Source: Candidatus Luteimonas excrementigallinarum
GTDB lineage: Bacteria > Pseudomonadota > Gammaproteobacteria > Xanthomonadales > Xanthomonadaceae
NCBI GenBank assembly: GCA_019115725.1
Contig: DXCY01000009.1
Coordinates: 1 to 10,306, forward strand
DNA: 10,306 bases
Reading direction: 5' to 3'
The notes under the pieces are model-generated. The model worked only from the letters and a program-made list of their open reading frames with translations. It did not search any database and was not told where the DNA came from. Within the stretch, counting starts at the first letter, position 1; each line of letters opens with the position of its first letter. This document shows, piece by piece, positions 1 to 7,821 of the stretch. Made by a program: the position numbers and the translations under genes.

Positions 1-2313
1 TGCGCACAGGGTGAACACCAGCATGGCGCCGGTCGTACGCCACCACGGCGGGGCCACGCGGAACTGCAGGGTGCGCACTTCCGACCACAGGCCGTCGGCG
101 TTGCGCGCCGCTACTTCAAGGCGCCAGTCGCCCACCGGCAGCTGGGAGAACACGCGCTCGCCACCCGCGCCCACGTCCACCCAGCCATCGTCATAGCCCA
201 GCAGGCGGAACCGGTACAGATTGGCCGGGGGATTGCGGAACGACAGCAGTCGCGCTTCCACCCGCAGATCGCGATCACTGTGACGCAGCGCGAACGGACC
301 ATTGGGGACAAAGGGCGGCTGACCCCGTACCTGGGCCGCTGAAATGACCAGGTTGGGCGTACGGCCCGAACGCTCCAGCAGGGCGGGGTCAAACACCACC
401 AGCCCGTCCGGGGTACCGGTCATGATCAGCCCGCTGTGCGGCTCCTGAACCGGGTAGTGACGCATGTCCTGGCTGGGCAGACCGTCACCGACCGCCCAGG
501 TGCGCACGGTTCCATTCCGGGGCTGGATCCGTACCAGACCGCGCGTGCTGGTGATCCACAGGGTCCCGTCATCACCCACGGTCATGCCGCTGGGAGACAC
601 CATCGGCAGGCCATCCTGCACGCCCAGCGCCAGGGTCCGCTGCAGTCGGCTGCCATCCCAGCGCCAGCCGTCAAGCTGCCCGATCCGGCTGGTCCACACG
701 TGGCTCCCGCGGGCGGCAATCGTCTCCGATGCCTCTCCCCTGCTTCCGGGCACCGGCTCCCAGCCCCGGCCGTCAGCGGTCAGCCGCCGCAGGCCGCGGC
801 TGGTGCCCAGCCATGGCCGCCCGTCGGGCCCTTCGGTCATGCCGGCCAGGCTCACGCCCTCATCCAGGCCGGACCCGTCGCCGACGGCGAAGACATTCAC
901 CACGCGCCCGTCCAGCTCACGGACCTCCACGTGGGTATGACCGATCAGCAGCCACAACCGGCCATCCAGTTCCATGATCTGGCGCGGCTCGGTCCGGGTG
1001 GAAATGGAATCCTGCGCCTGTTCCACACCCCAGCGCCGGACCGCCCGGGTCGACGGATCGATCCGTGCCAGCCCCGCGGAATACCCCACCCAGATCCGCC
1101 CCTGGCTGTCTTCCAGCACCTCGCTGAGCACAACGCCCTGACCCACATCTTCCATCAGCCGTTCCACTGTGCCGGTGGTCGGCTCGAAGCGCTCCAGCAC
1201 CCCGCTGCTGCCCACCAGCCATACGCCACCGGCGCTGGCCGGGCTCATGCCACGCACGGCGGCATTGCCCAGGGTCTGCGGATCGCCGATACGGCGGGAA
1301 TGGATGACAAACCTGCGCCATGCGGCAGGCACATACCACAGCGCGTGGCTGTTGCTGAGCAGCCACACGCCGCCTTCCCGGTCCTCATGCGCGCCGGCCC
1401 AGTAGGGCCGCACTTCGTCACGGGTGGCATCGCTGTACAGGGGAACCACCCCGATCGGCCCACCGGCCTGATTGGTGAATCCCAGCCCGGCGCGGATGTC
1501 CAGCCAGTGGTTGCCGCTGCTGTCCTCCAGCAGCATTTCGATCACGTTGCGCTCAACGTCCTCACCCCAGTCCACCGGCCCCACCGTGCCATCGGGTCTG
1601 CGCACTGCAAGGCCGCCAGCGGTTCCCACCCAGAGCGTCCCGTCGCGGCCGAAGGTCAGGCCATTGACCCGCTCATCGGGCAGCGCCGCCTGTGGCAGGC
1701 GCTCAAAGTCCGTTCCCGTCCAGCGCGCCACGCCATTCCGGGTCCCGACCCATACTGCGCCATCGGGCGCAATCGCGACCACGGTCACCGCCTCCGATGG
1801 AAGGCTGCGCTCGTCTCCCTCCACGGGCTGGAACCGGGTCATCCGGCCTTCGGCATCGCGCCGGTACAGACCACCGCCCGCTGTCCCCAGCCACACGTTG
1901 TCGGCATCATCCACCGCCACCGACCAGACCTGCATGTCTTCCAGATCACCCACCGCCACACCCTGGGGGATGGAGAACGTGTCGGTGGCCGGGTCGTACT
2001 GCACCAGGCCGGCGTGGACGGTGGCCAGCCAGATCATTCCCCGCGAGTCGATCGCGATCGACCACAGCCCGACATCGGGCAGGCCATCTTCCGTCCGCCA
2101 GATGCGGAATCCGGTGCCGTCATAGCGGGCCAGCCCGTCCAGGGTGGAGATCCACAGATACCCGTTACTGTCCTCGACCATGCCGGACACGCGGTTGGAT
2201 GGCAGGCCATCGGCCACGGACAGCTGCCTGGGCCGCGGCAGCTCGACAGCTCCATGCGCGGACGGCAACACCACCATGGCCAGCACCAGCAATGCCAGCA
2301 GCCACCACCTCAT
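1..2313 (-). CDS. Propeller-type membrane sensor protein (two-component regulator propeller + Y_Y_Y), 3' end outside window
   Basis: Partial gene: 771 codons are visible from the ATG at 2313 to the window edge with no stop. The start is supported by a GGTGGAG ribosome site six bases upstream and by a signal-peptide-like N-terminus (MRWWLLALLVLAMVVLPSAHG). Fourteen blade-like repeats of the form [LIV]W[IVL]GT..GL.R.D follow, for example LWISTLDGLARYD at residues 53-65, VWVGTRNGVARW at 187-198 and LWITSTRGLVRIQP at 585-598, enough for two seven-bladed propellers. A Y_Y_Y domain spans about 675-755 (LYRFRLLGYDDGW). A membrane helix begins near residue 762, where the window ends. By family knowledge such proteins sense ligands in the periplasm and signal through a cytoplasmic kinase or GGDEF domain. 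That part is not visible, so the output type is unknown. It is a close paralogue of the gene immediately upstream (5970-2395) and probably its operon partner. Confidence 0.9.
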   Translation of the reverse strand, partial: MRWWLLALLVLAMVVLPSAHGAVELPRPRQLSVADGLPSNRVSGMVEDSNGYLWISTLDGLARYDGTGFRIWRTEDGLPDVGLWSIAIDSRGMIWLATVHAGLVQYDPATDTFSIPQGVAVGDLEDMQVWSVAVDDADNVWLGTAGGGLYRRDAEGRMTRFQPVEGDERSLPSEAVTVVAIAPDGAVWVGTRNGVARWTGTDFERLPQAALPDERVNGLTFGRDGTLWVGTAGGLAVRRPDGTVGPVDWGEDVERNVIEMLLEDSSGNHWLDIRAGLGFTNQAGGPIGVVPLYSDATRDEVRPYWAGAHEDREGGVWLLSNSHALWYVPAAWRRFVIHSRRIGDPQTLGNAAVRGMSPASAGGVWLVGSSGVLERFEPTTGTVERLMEDVGQGVVLSEVLEDSQGRIWVGYSAGLARIDPSTRAVRRWGVEQAQDSISTRTEPRQIMELDGRLWLLIGHTHVEVRELDGRVVNVFAVGDGSGLDEGVSLAGMTEGPDGRPWLGTSRGLRRLTADGRGWEPVPGSRGEASETIAARGSHVWTSRIGQLDGWRWDGSRLQRTLALGVQDGLPMVSPSGMTVGDDGTLWITSTRGLVRIQPRNGTVRTWAVGDGLPSQDMRHYPVQEPHSGLIMTGTPDGLVVFDPALLERSGRTPNLVISAAQVRGQPPFVPNGPFALRHSDRDLRVEARLLSFRNPPANLYRFRLLGYDDGWVDVGAGGERVFSQLPVGDWRLEVAARNADGLWSEVRTLQFRVAPPWWRTTGAMLVFTLCA

Positions 2314-2394
2314 CGTCCGCTCCACCCACGTCCCCGGTTCATTGCGCGCGCCAAGGGTAGCGCGAGCGCATGTCCAGGGGGATCGTTCCGCGGG

Positions 2395-5300
2395 TCATGC
2401 CGGAACGTCGGCCGCGTGCGGCTGGCGCTCGAGCACCCGGGCGATCTGCCCAGCCAGCACCTTGCCACTGACCGGCTTGCGCAGGAAAGTATCGAACCCT
2501 GCCTCCTGCACCGCCCCTTCCACCGCGCCGTCGGCGCGGGCGGTGATGGCCACCAGCGCCCCCTTCCAGCCCTGCGCCCGCAATTGCCGGGCCAGGGCAA
2601 GGCCGTCGATCCCGGGCAGGTCCAGATCGAGCAGCGCCACGGCGTACTCCTGGCGTCGCACCTCGGCCAGCGCCGCCAGCCCGTGGCCGACCCGGGTCGG
2701 CACGTATCCCTGTGCGGCCAGCAGGGCGGAAATCACCTCGGCCACGGTCGGATCATCCTCCACCAGCAGGATCCGCACGCCTGGCGCCGGAGCGACGGGA
2801 TCTTCGGGGGCAACCGGTTCATCGGCCCGCGCCACAGGGGCTTCGACCGCCGGCAGCGGCAGGGTCACCACGAAGTCCGAGCCCTGCCCGGGCGTGCTGT
2901 CCACGGTGATTCCGCCCTGCATCTGCGCGGCCAGCTCCTGGCAGATCGCCAGCCCCAGACCGCTGCCGCCATAGCGGGCCGCGGTACGCCCGCCCTCAGC
3001 CTGCTCAAACCGCTGGAACAGGCGCTGGCGCTGCTCCGCGTTCAACCCCGGCCCGGTATCCGAGACGATGACCCGGATCCCGCCACCAGCCTGCGCCTGC
3101 ATGATCAATTCCACCCGTCCCTGCTCGGTGAACTTGATCGCATTGCCCACCAGGTTCAGCAGGATCTGGCGGATCCGCACCTCGTCCCCGCACAGGCCGG
3201 CGGGAACGTCATCCGCCACCTCGCCGCGGTACGCCAGCCCGCGCTGCCGGGCGAGCGGGGCCATCAGCGCACCCACCTCATCCACCAGCGCACGCGGATT
3301 GAACGGCTGCGGATCCAGCTCCAGGCGGCCGGCTTCCACCCGCGCCAGATCCAGGGCGTCGTTGACCAGCTTCATCAGATGTTCGCCGGCCCGATGGATC
3401 GCCTCGGTATAGCCGCGCTGGCGCGGATCCAGTGTTGTCTGCAGCAGCAGCTCGCTCATGCCCAGCACGCCGGTCATCGGCGTGCGCACCTCATGCCCGA
3501 GGGTGGCCAGGAACCGGGTCTTGGCATCGGAGGCCTGCCGGGCCAGCTCGCGCTCATGTTCCACCCGCCGCCACGCCAGGCGCCGCCGCACCTTCCGGCG
3601 CACCGCGTGCAGGGCCCAGGCACCCAGCAGTACGGCAGCCAGCACCCAGGTCGCCTGCGCCTGCCGCGTCCACCACCACGGCGCGGCCACCTCGAGCATG
3701 AAGCTGGTCGGCTCCGACCACGGGCTCAGCGGGGTCCGACCCATCACTTCCAGCCGATAGCGGCCGGGATCCAGCGCGGGAAACACCCGCTCCCCTGCGG
3801 CATCCGATTCCACCCACGCACTGTCATAGCCGTGCAGGAAGAAGCGATAGCGGTTGTGACGGGCGGAATTGAACCCGGCCACGCGCGCCCGCACCCGCAT
3901 TTCGTGGTCCCGGTAGCCCAGCCGCAGCGGCCGGTCGAGCTCAAGCTGCCTCACCCCGCCGCGCCCCCGCACCTCGATGGCCTTGATCGCCAGCGCGGGC
4001 ATGGTGTCATCCGGGCGCACCAAGGCCGGATCGAAGATCACCAGCCCGGCTCCCGTTGCGAAGTGGATGCGACCATCCGCGGGACCGGGCACCGGGGCCG
4101 TGGTCATGTCCTGGGCCGGCAGGCCGTGGCTGACGCCAAACACATGCACCCGGCGCAGCGCCGGCTCCACCCGCACCAGACCCCGGGCGCTGGCCAGCCA
4201 GACCACCCCGGCCGCATCCACCGTCAGGCCCAGGAAGGCCAGGTCCGGCAGGCCGTCCTCCCGTCCCAGGCGCAGTTCCCGGGCCAGGCTGACTCCATCC
4301 CAGCGGTACGACTCCAGCACGCCGGAGCGGGTGAGCCAGGCCCGGTCACGGCCCTGCAGAACGAACGCACCGGTGGGTTCGGCCGGCGCTCCGGGTACCG
4401 GCTGGAAAGCCCGGGCACCCGCATTCCACATCAGCAGGCCCTGCTCCCCGGCAACCCACAGGCCGCCATCTGGGGCGCGCTGCGCATGCTCCAGACGCGC
4501 CCCGGGCAGCAGCCCGCTGTCCCCGCCCGGAAGCACGGTTTCCAGCAGCGCGCCCTCCCGATCCCGCGCCTGCACCCCGTGGTAGGCGGACACGCTCCAC
4601 ACCAGGCCGCCCGCGGCCTGCAGCACGGTCAAACAGTCGCCCGGGCTGGCTGCCTCCGCAGCATCTTCGGCATGCCAGACGCGCAGTGCATCGGAGGCGG
4701 GTACGTAGCGCCCCAGACCGCCGTGGAAGCAGAACCACACATTGCCCGCGTCATCCTCGAACAGCCGGTCGGGCACATAGTCGCCCTCAGCGTGCATGAT
4801 GGGTTCCACCGCGCCGGATACCGGATCCAACCGCTCCAGCACCCCGCCGTTGCCGATCAGCCACATGGATCCATCGGCGGAAGGCGCCATCGCGGTCACG
4901 TCCGGATTGGCCAGCGAACCCGGAACGCCCTCGCTGTACTGCAGTACCTGGAACTGGCGCCAGGTGGGCGGCAGGTACCACAGGCCGGAATCCACGCTGC
5001 CCAGCCACAGCCCGCCCTCGCGGTCTTCATGGGCCACCGACCAGTCCGGCGTCACCGCGCCCTGGTGCAGGTCACTGTAGGTCCGTACCCGGCTGATCCA
5101 GGACTCCCCGGCCATGGACTCCCCGGCCATGGCCAGGCCGCCGCTGGCATCGATCCAGTACGTGCCGCTCCGGTCGCGCAGCAGCACCTTGTAGAGCCGA
5201 CCGGTTGCGCCGTCCTGCGGCCAGGGCAGCGCCGTGGACAGTCCTCCGGCGGGATCCACCAGCTCCATTCCCTGCGGCAGACCCACCCAGATCCTGCCAT

Positions 5301-5970
5301 CGGCCATCGGCGCCAGGCCCAGCAGCACCGCTTCGGGCGGGACGCCGCGCACCGGTTCGAAATCCCGGCCTGTCCAGCGCACCAGGCCGTTGCGGGTGCC
5401 GACCCAGAGCGTGCCGTCCTCCGCCGTGACCAGCAGCGGAATCGCGGCCGAAGGCAGGCTGCGCGGATCGTCCGCATCAGGCAGAAAGCGCTGCATCCGG
5501 CCGCCGGGGTCGATCCGGTACAGCCCGGATGTGGCGGTGCCGAACCAGATGGCACCGTCCGGGGTGCCGGTGACGCTCCAGATGATGTTGCTCTCCAACG
5601 CCGCCACGGTCTCCGTGGTGTAGAGGCGGAACCCGTTGCGGGCCCGGTCCAGCACCGCCAGCCCGCCGCTGGTCGCCACCCACACCCGGTCCTGACCATC
5701 CACGTGCAGGTCGGCGACCTCGTTGTCGGGCAGTCCATCCTCCTTGCGCCACAGACGGAAGCCGACCCCGTCATAGCGGGCCAGGCCATCGCGGGTGCCA
5801 ATCCACAGGTGGCCGCCGCGGTCTTCTGCCAGCGCTTCCACCCTGTTGGATGGCAGGCCGTCGCCCACGGTGAGCTGGTGTAAACGCGGGTTGTCCGCCG
5901 GGCTGGCGCCGCCGCGCCCGGGCACGAGCGCCATGACAAGCAGCCCGATGATCGCTACCTTGCGAAACAT
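2395..5970 (-). CDS. Hybrid sensor histidine kinase/response regulator with periplasmic double propeller
   Basis: Complete 1191-residue gene; ATG at 5970, TGA at 2395-2397. A signal or anchor segment (residues 1-22) is followed by fourteen propeller-blade motifs from LWIGTRDGLARYDG (55-68) to IHFATGAGLVIFDP (635-648), a Y_Y_Y domain (about 683-763) and a membrane helix (about 772-790). HisKA carries the H-box LGHEVRTPM with phospho-acceptor His826. HATPase_c has the N-box LLNLVGNAIKF (Asn943), G1 SDTGPGL (970-976) and G2 GGSGLGLAI (1001-1009). An Ala/Pro-rich linker (about 1041-1064) leads to a receiver domain with acidic pocket Glu1071-Asp1072-Asp1073, probable acceptor Asp1115 (LLDLDLPG), Thr1143 and Lys1165. 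All catalytic residues are intact. It likely senses a periplasmic signal, autophosphorylates and passes phosphate to its own receiver. It has no DNA-binding or Hpt domain, so a separate partner must complete the relay. The ligand cannot be told from sequence. Confidence 0.95.
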   Translation of the reverse strand: MFRKVAIIGLLVMALVPGRGGASPADNPRLHQLTVGDGLPSNRVEALAEDRGGHLWIGTRDGLARYDGVGFRLWRKEDGLPDNEVADLHVDGQDRVWVATSGGLAVLDRARNGFRLYTTETVAALESNIIWSVTGTPDGAIWFGTATSGLYRIDPGGRMQRFLPDADDPRSLPSAAIPLLVTAEDGTLWVGTRNGLVRWTGRDFEPVRGVPPEAVLLGLAPMADGRIWVGLPQGMELVDPAGGLSTALPWPQDGATGRLYKVLLRDRSGTYWIDASGGLAMAGESMAGESWISRVRTYSDLHQGAVTPDWSVAHEDREGGLWLGSVDSGLWYLPPTWRQFQVLQYSEGVPGSLANPDVTAMAPSADGSMWLIGNGGVLERLDPVSGAVEPIMHAEGDYVPDRLFEDDAGNVWFCFHGGLGRYVPASDALRVWHAEDAAEAASPGDCLTVLQAAGGLVWSVSAYHGVQARDREGALLETVLPGGDSGLLPGARLEHAQRAPDGGLWVAGEQGLLMWNAGARAFQPVPGAPAEPTGAFVLQGRDRAWLTRSGVLESYRWDGVSLARELRLGREDGLPDLAFLGLTVDAAGVVWLASARGLVRVEPALRRVHVFGVSHGLPAQDMTTAPVPGPADGRIHFATGAGLVIFDPALVRPDDTMPALAIKAIEVRGRGGVRQLELDRPLRLGYRDHEMRVRARVAGFNSARHNRYRFFLHGYDSAWVESDAAGERVFPALDPGRYRLEVMGRTPLSPWSEPTSFMLEVAAPWWWTRQAQATWVLAAVLLGAWALHAVRRKVRRRLAWRRVEHERELARQASDAKTRFLATLGHEVRTPMTGVLGMSELLLQTTLDPRQRGYTEAIHRAGEHLMKLVNDALDLARVEAGRLELDPQPFNPRALVDEVGALMAPLARQRGLAYRGEVADDVPAGLCGDEVRIRQILLNLVGNAIKFTEQGRVELIMQAQAGGGIRVIVSDTGPGLNAEQRQRLFQRFEQAEGGRTAARYGGSGLGLAICQELAAQMQGGITVDSTPGQGSDFVVTLPLPAVEAPVARADEPVAPEDPVAPAPGVRILLVEDDPTVAEVISALLAAQGYVPTRVGHGLAALAEVRRQEYAVALLDLDLPGIDGLALARQLRAQGWKGALVAITARADGAVEGAVQEAGFDTFLRKPVSGKVLAGQIARVLERQPHAADVPA
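5101..5130. repeat. Perfect 15-bp tandem duplication inside the hybrid kinase gene
   Basis: The unit ggactccccggccat occurs twice, head to tail, at 5101-5115 and 5116-5130. Because 15 is a multiple of three the kinase frame is kept, and the protein reads MAGESMAGES at residues 281-290. The duplicated residues lie between the sixth and seventh blade motifs, where the tandem paralogue has a loop of similar length with unrelated sequence, so the loop probably tolerates length change. Replication slippage is the likely cause. Confidence 0.9.
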
Positions 5971-6019
5971 GCTTCCTGCATCCCCTCACCCCCCGGTGTT
6001 CCCGCATCCTCGCAACGGC

Positions 6020-6688
6020 GTGCGGCGCACGCAAGCTGGCGCCGGATCGTGGGGATGGCTGGCGCTGCGGGCCATGGCCGCGGGCCTGCTGTGCTGCGTC
6101 GCGACAAATGCAGCGGCCCAGGCCCGCAGCTACACCCTGGACCCTGTGCATACCCGGGTGATGGTGGCGGTCGACCATGCCGGCTTTTCCCGGGCCCTTG
6201 GCACCGTCTCCGGCAGCACCGGTACCCTGCGCTTCGATCCTGAAGACTGGACCAGCGCCCGGCTGGAAGCCCGGGTGCCGCTGCAGCGGCTGGACCTCGG
6301 CGATGAGGACTGGAACCGGGCTGCCCTGGCCTCCAGCCTGCTTGCGGCGGAAAAGCATCCCGAAGCCGTGTTCGTCACCCGTAGCGTTGAGCCACTGGGC
6401 ACCCACCGGGCCCGCATCCACGGCGAGCTCACCCTGCGCGGCGAGACCCGGCCGGTAACCCTGGAGACCCGTTTGAATGCGCTCAAGCGCCACCCGATGC
6501 CGCCGTTCCGGCGCACCGCCGGATTCTCCGCAGTCGGTATGCTCAGCCGTTCCGACTTCGGCATCACCGCCTGGCCCGGCGTCATCGGCGATGCGGTGGA
6601 GCTGCGGATCGAGGTGGAAGCGGTCCACGACCCGGACGCCACGCTGCCCGGGGAGGAGGAGCACCATGCGCCTGAGCAACAGCAGTGA
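6020..6688 (+). CDS. YceI-family periplasmic protein (first of two)
   Basis: A 222-residue product if read from the GTG at 6020. I prefer this start because it gives a full signal peptide: an Arg-Arg n-region, a hydrophobic core (WLALRAMAAGLLCCVA) and an AxA-type cleavage site after AAAQA (residue 35). No good ribosome site precedes it. ATG 6074 would leave a short signal without positive charge, and ATG 5969 would overlap the start codon of the divergent kinase gene. The mature part shows the YceI fold pattern: YTLDPVHTRV at the start, DHAGFSRALGTVSG, GELTLRGETRPVTLE (135-149) and GFSAVGMLSRSDFGI (168-182) with the usual RSDFGI signature. The family (Pfam PF04264) forms lipocalin-like barrels that bind isoprenoid or quinone-like lipids. 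The gene's 3' end overlaps the cytochrome b561 gene by 23 bases. The product's role is inferred from family and context. Confidence 0.88.
   Translation: MRRTQAGAGSWGWLALRAMAAGLLCCVATNAAAQARSYTLDPVHTRVMVAVDHAGFSRALGTVSGSTGTLRFDPEDWTSARLEARVPLQRLDLGDEDWNRAALASSLLAAEKHPEAVFVTRSVEPLGTHRARIHGELTLRGETRPVTLETRLNALKRHPMPPFRRTAGFSAVGMLSRSDFGITAWPGVIGDAVELRIEVEAVHDPDATLPGEEEHHAPEQQQ
6654..6659 (+). promoter_or_regulatory. Strong ribosome binding site for the cytochrome b561 gene
   Basis: AGGAGG lies six bases before the ATG at 6666, inside the coding end of the upstream YceI gene. It matches the anti-Shine-Dalgarno consensus fully and fixes this ATG as the start rather than any earlier in-frame ATG. 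Confidence 0.85.
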
Positions 6689-7256
6689 ACGATGGGGTGG
6701 TGTCAGCCAGGGACTCCACTGGCTCGTTGCCGCGCTGATCCTGGCCCAGGGTGTCCTCGGACTGGTGATGGTGGGGCTGCCCAACAGTCCCGACAAGATC
6801 CATCTGTACGCGCTGCACAAGTCGATCGGTCTGACCGTTCTCGCCTTGGCTTTACTGCGCCTGGGCTGGCGGCTGTATGCGGGCGCCCCCGCACCGCTGC
6901 CTGGCCTGCACGGCTGGCAGCGGGTCGGCGCCCGGCTTTCGCATCGATTGCTGTACCTGCTGCTGTTCGCGGTGCCTCTGAGCGGCTGGCTGTTCAATTC
7001 GGCCGCTGGCTTTCCGATGCAGTGGTTCGGCCTGTTCAACCTGCCGGCGCTGGCCGCCGCGGATCCGGCCCTGCGCGCGTTCGCGGCAGCCTTGCACGCG
7101 TGGCTGTTCTGGCTGCTGGTGGCGGTCACCCTGGTGCATGCGGCGGCGGCACTCCATCATCACTTCGTCGCGCGCGATGCCACGCTGGCCCGCATGCTGC
7201 CGCGTGGCTGGCTGTCCGCCTCTCCCTCTTCCAGCGAGGACCATCGGAATGCGTAG
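6666..7256 (+). CDS. Cytochrome b561 family membrane protein
   Basis: A 196-residue integral membrane protein with four predicted helices (about 17-38, 47-69, 92-112 and 142-165). Four histidines sit where the bacterial b561 family (Pfam PF01292; E. coli YceJ and CybB) places its haem b ligands: His18 (GLHWL), His51 (ALHKS), His144 (LHAWLFW) and His158 (LVHAAAALHHHF). The length matches the usual 175-200 residues. E. coli CybB is reported to pass electrons between superoxide and ubiquinone, so a quinone-linked electron-transfer role at the inner membrane is the likely function here, but the physiological donor is unknown. The gene overlaps the upstream yceI-like gene by 23 bases and the downstream one by 8, so the three are almost surely cotranscribed and probably translationally coupled. 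Confidence 0.93.
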   Translation: MRLSNSSERWGGVSQGLHWLVAALILAQGVLGLVMVGLPNSPDKIHLYALHKSIGLTVLALALLRLGWRLYAGAPAPLPGLHGWQRVGARLSHRLLYLLLFAVPLSGWLFNSAAGFPMQWFGLFNLPALAAADPALRAFAAALHAWLFWLLVAVTLVHAAAALHHHFVARDATLARMLPRGWLSASPSSSEDHRNA

Positions 7257-7797
7257 CTTCCTGCTGTGTGTTGCACTGGCGCTGCCCGCCATGCCGTCCA
7301 TCGCCGCCGACTGGGTACAGGCACCGGGATCAAGCCTGGTGTTTGCGGGCACCTACCAGGGCGAGGTGTTCAACGGCCACTTCCCCGGCTTCCAGACCAG
7401 GCTACGCTTTGATCCCGATGATCCGGCCGCGGGCCGGCTGGAAGTGGAGATCCCGATGGCCGGCGTGACCACCGGCAACCCGGACTACGACGGGGAGATG
7501 CGCGGCCCGGCTTTTTTCGACGTCAAGCGCCATGCCCGCGCGCGCTACGTGGCCGAAGGGTTCCGCGCGCTTGAGGACGGGCGCTATGCCGCCGACGGCA
7601 GGCTTGAATTGCGCGGCACCAGCCTGCCGGTCACCCTGACCTTCCGCTGGGAGGGCGGCGACCGGCCGACGCTTTCCGGCCAGGCCCGGGTGGAGCGCCT
7701 GGCGTTCGGCATCGGTGACGGCATGTGGGCCGATACATCGGTGATCCCGGCGGAGATCGCCATCAGCACCCGCGTGGTCTTCCGCCCGGCGCCCTGA
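7249..7797 (+). CDS. YceI-family periplasmic protein (second, divergent)
   Basis: A 182-residue product from the ATG at 7249, with GAGGA eight bases upstream (7236-7240). A clean signal peptide (MRSFLLCVALALPAMPSIAA) should be cut after residue 20. The mature protein keeps YceI landmarks: SSLVFAGTYQGEVFNGHF, the aspartate-rich LRFDPDDP, GEMRGPAFFDVKRHARARY (82-100, corresponding to the family's HL.S.DFF....P..F), and GRLELRGTSLPVTL (117-130). It lacks the paired histidines (V-H-T...D-H-A-G) near the start of the first YceI protein and ends with a changed RLAFGIGDGMW instead of RSDFGI. It is therefore a diverged paralogue, not a recent copy. Translation probably depends on coupling to the cytochrome gene, whose stop overlaps its start by 8 bases. 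A lipid- or quinone-binding role is inferred from the family only. Confidence 0.9.
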   Translation: MRSFLLCVALALPAMPSIAADWVQAPGSSLVFAGTYQGEVFNGHFPGFQTRLRFDPDDPAAGRLEVEIPMAGVTTGNPDYDGEMRGPAFFDVKRHARARYVAEGFRALEDGRYAADGRLELRGTSLPVTLTFRWEGGDRPTLSGQARVERLAFGIGDGMWADTSVIPAEIAISTRVVFRPAP

Positions 7798-7821
7798 CGG
7801 CCAGTCCGGCGTCGCTGCCGA

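Noticed and set aside
2339..2398. A 19-codon reading frame whose ATG overlaps the kinase stop (ATGA) and which ends 25 bases before the next gene.
   Set aside because: The overlap is typical of coupled genes, but there is no ribosome site and no recognisable peptide, and a 19-codon frame is expected by chance. It would need conservation or ribosome profiling to be called.
436..5883. An 1815-codon open frame on the plus strand, antisense to both sensor genes.
   Set aside because: Its codons are the exact reverse complements of the sense codons. It stays open only because TTA, CTA and TCA are almost unused in both genes and the 81-base gap keeps the same register. It ends at 5881-5883 opposite a sense TTA (Leu30) and is closed upstream opposite a sense TCA (Ser658 of the left gene). 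The predicted protein is rich in His, Pro, Gln and Arg with no recognisable domain, signal or ribosome site.
5771..7129. A 452-codon minus-strand frame across the YceI and cytochrome genes.
   Set aside because: It runs opposite well-supported genes with clear family motifs, is low-complexity in Arg, Gly, Ala and Pro, and crosses the start of the kinase gene in another frame. It is a composition shadow.
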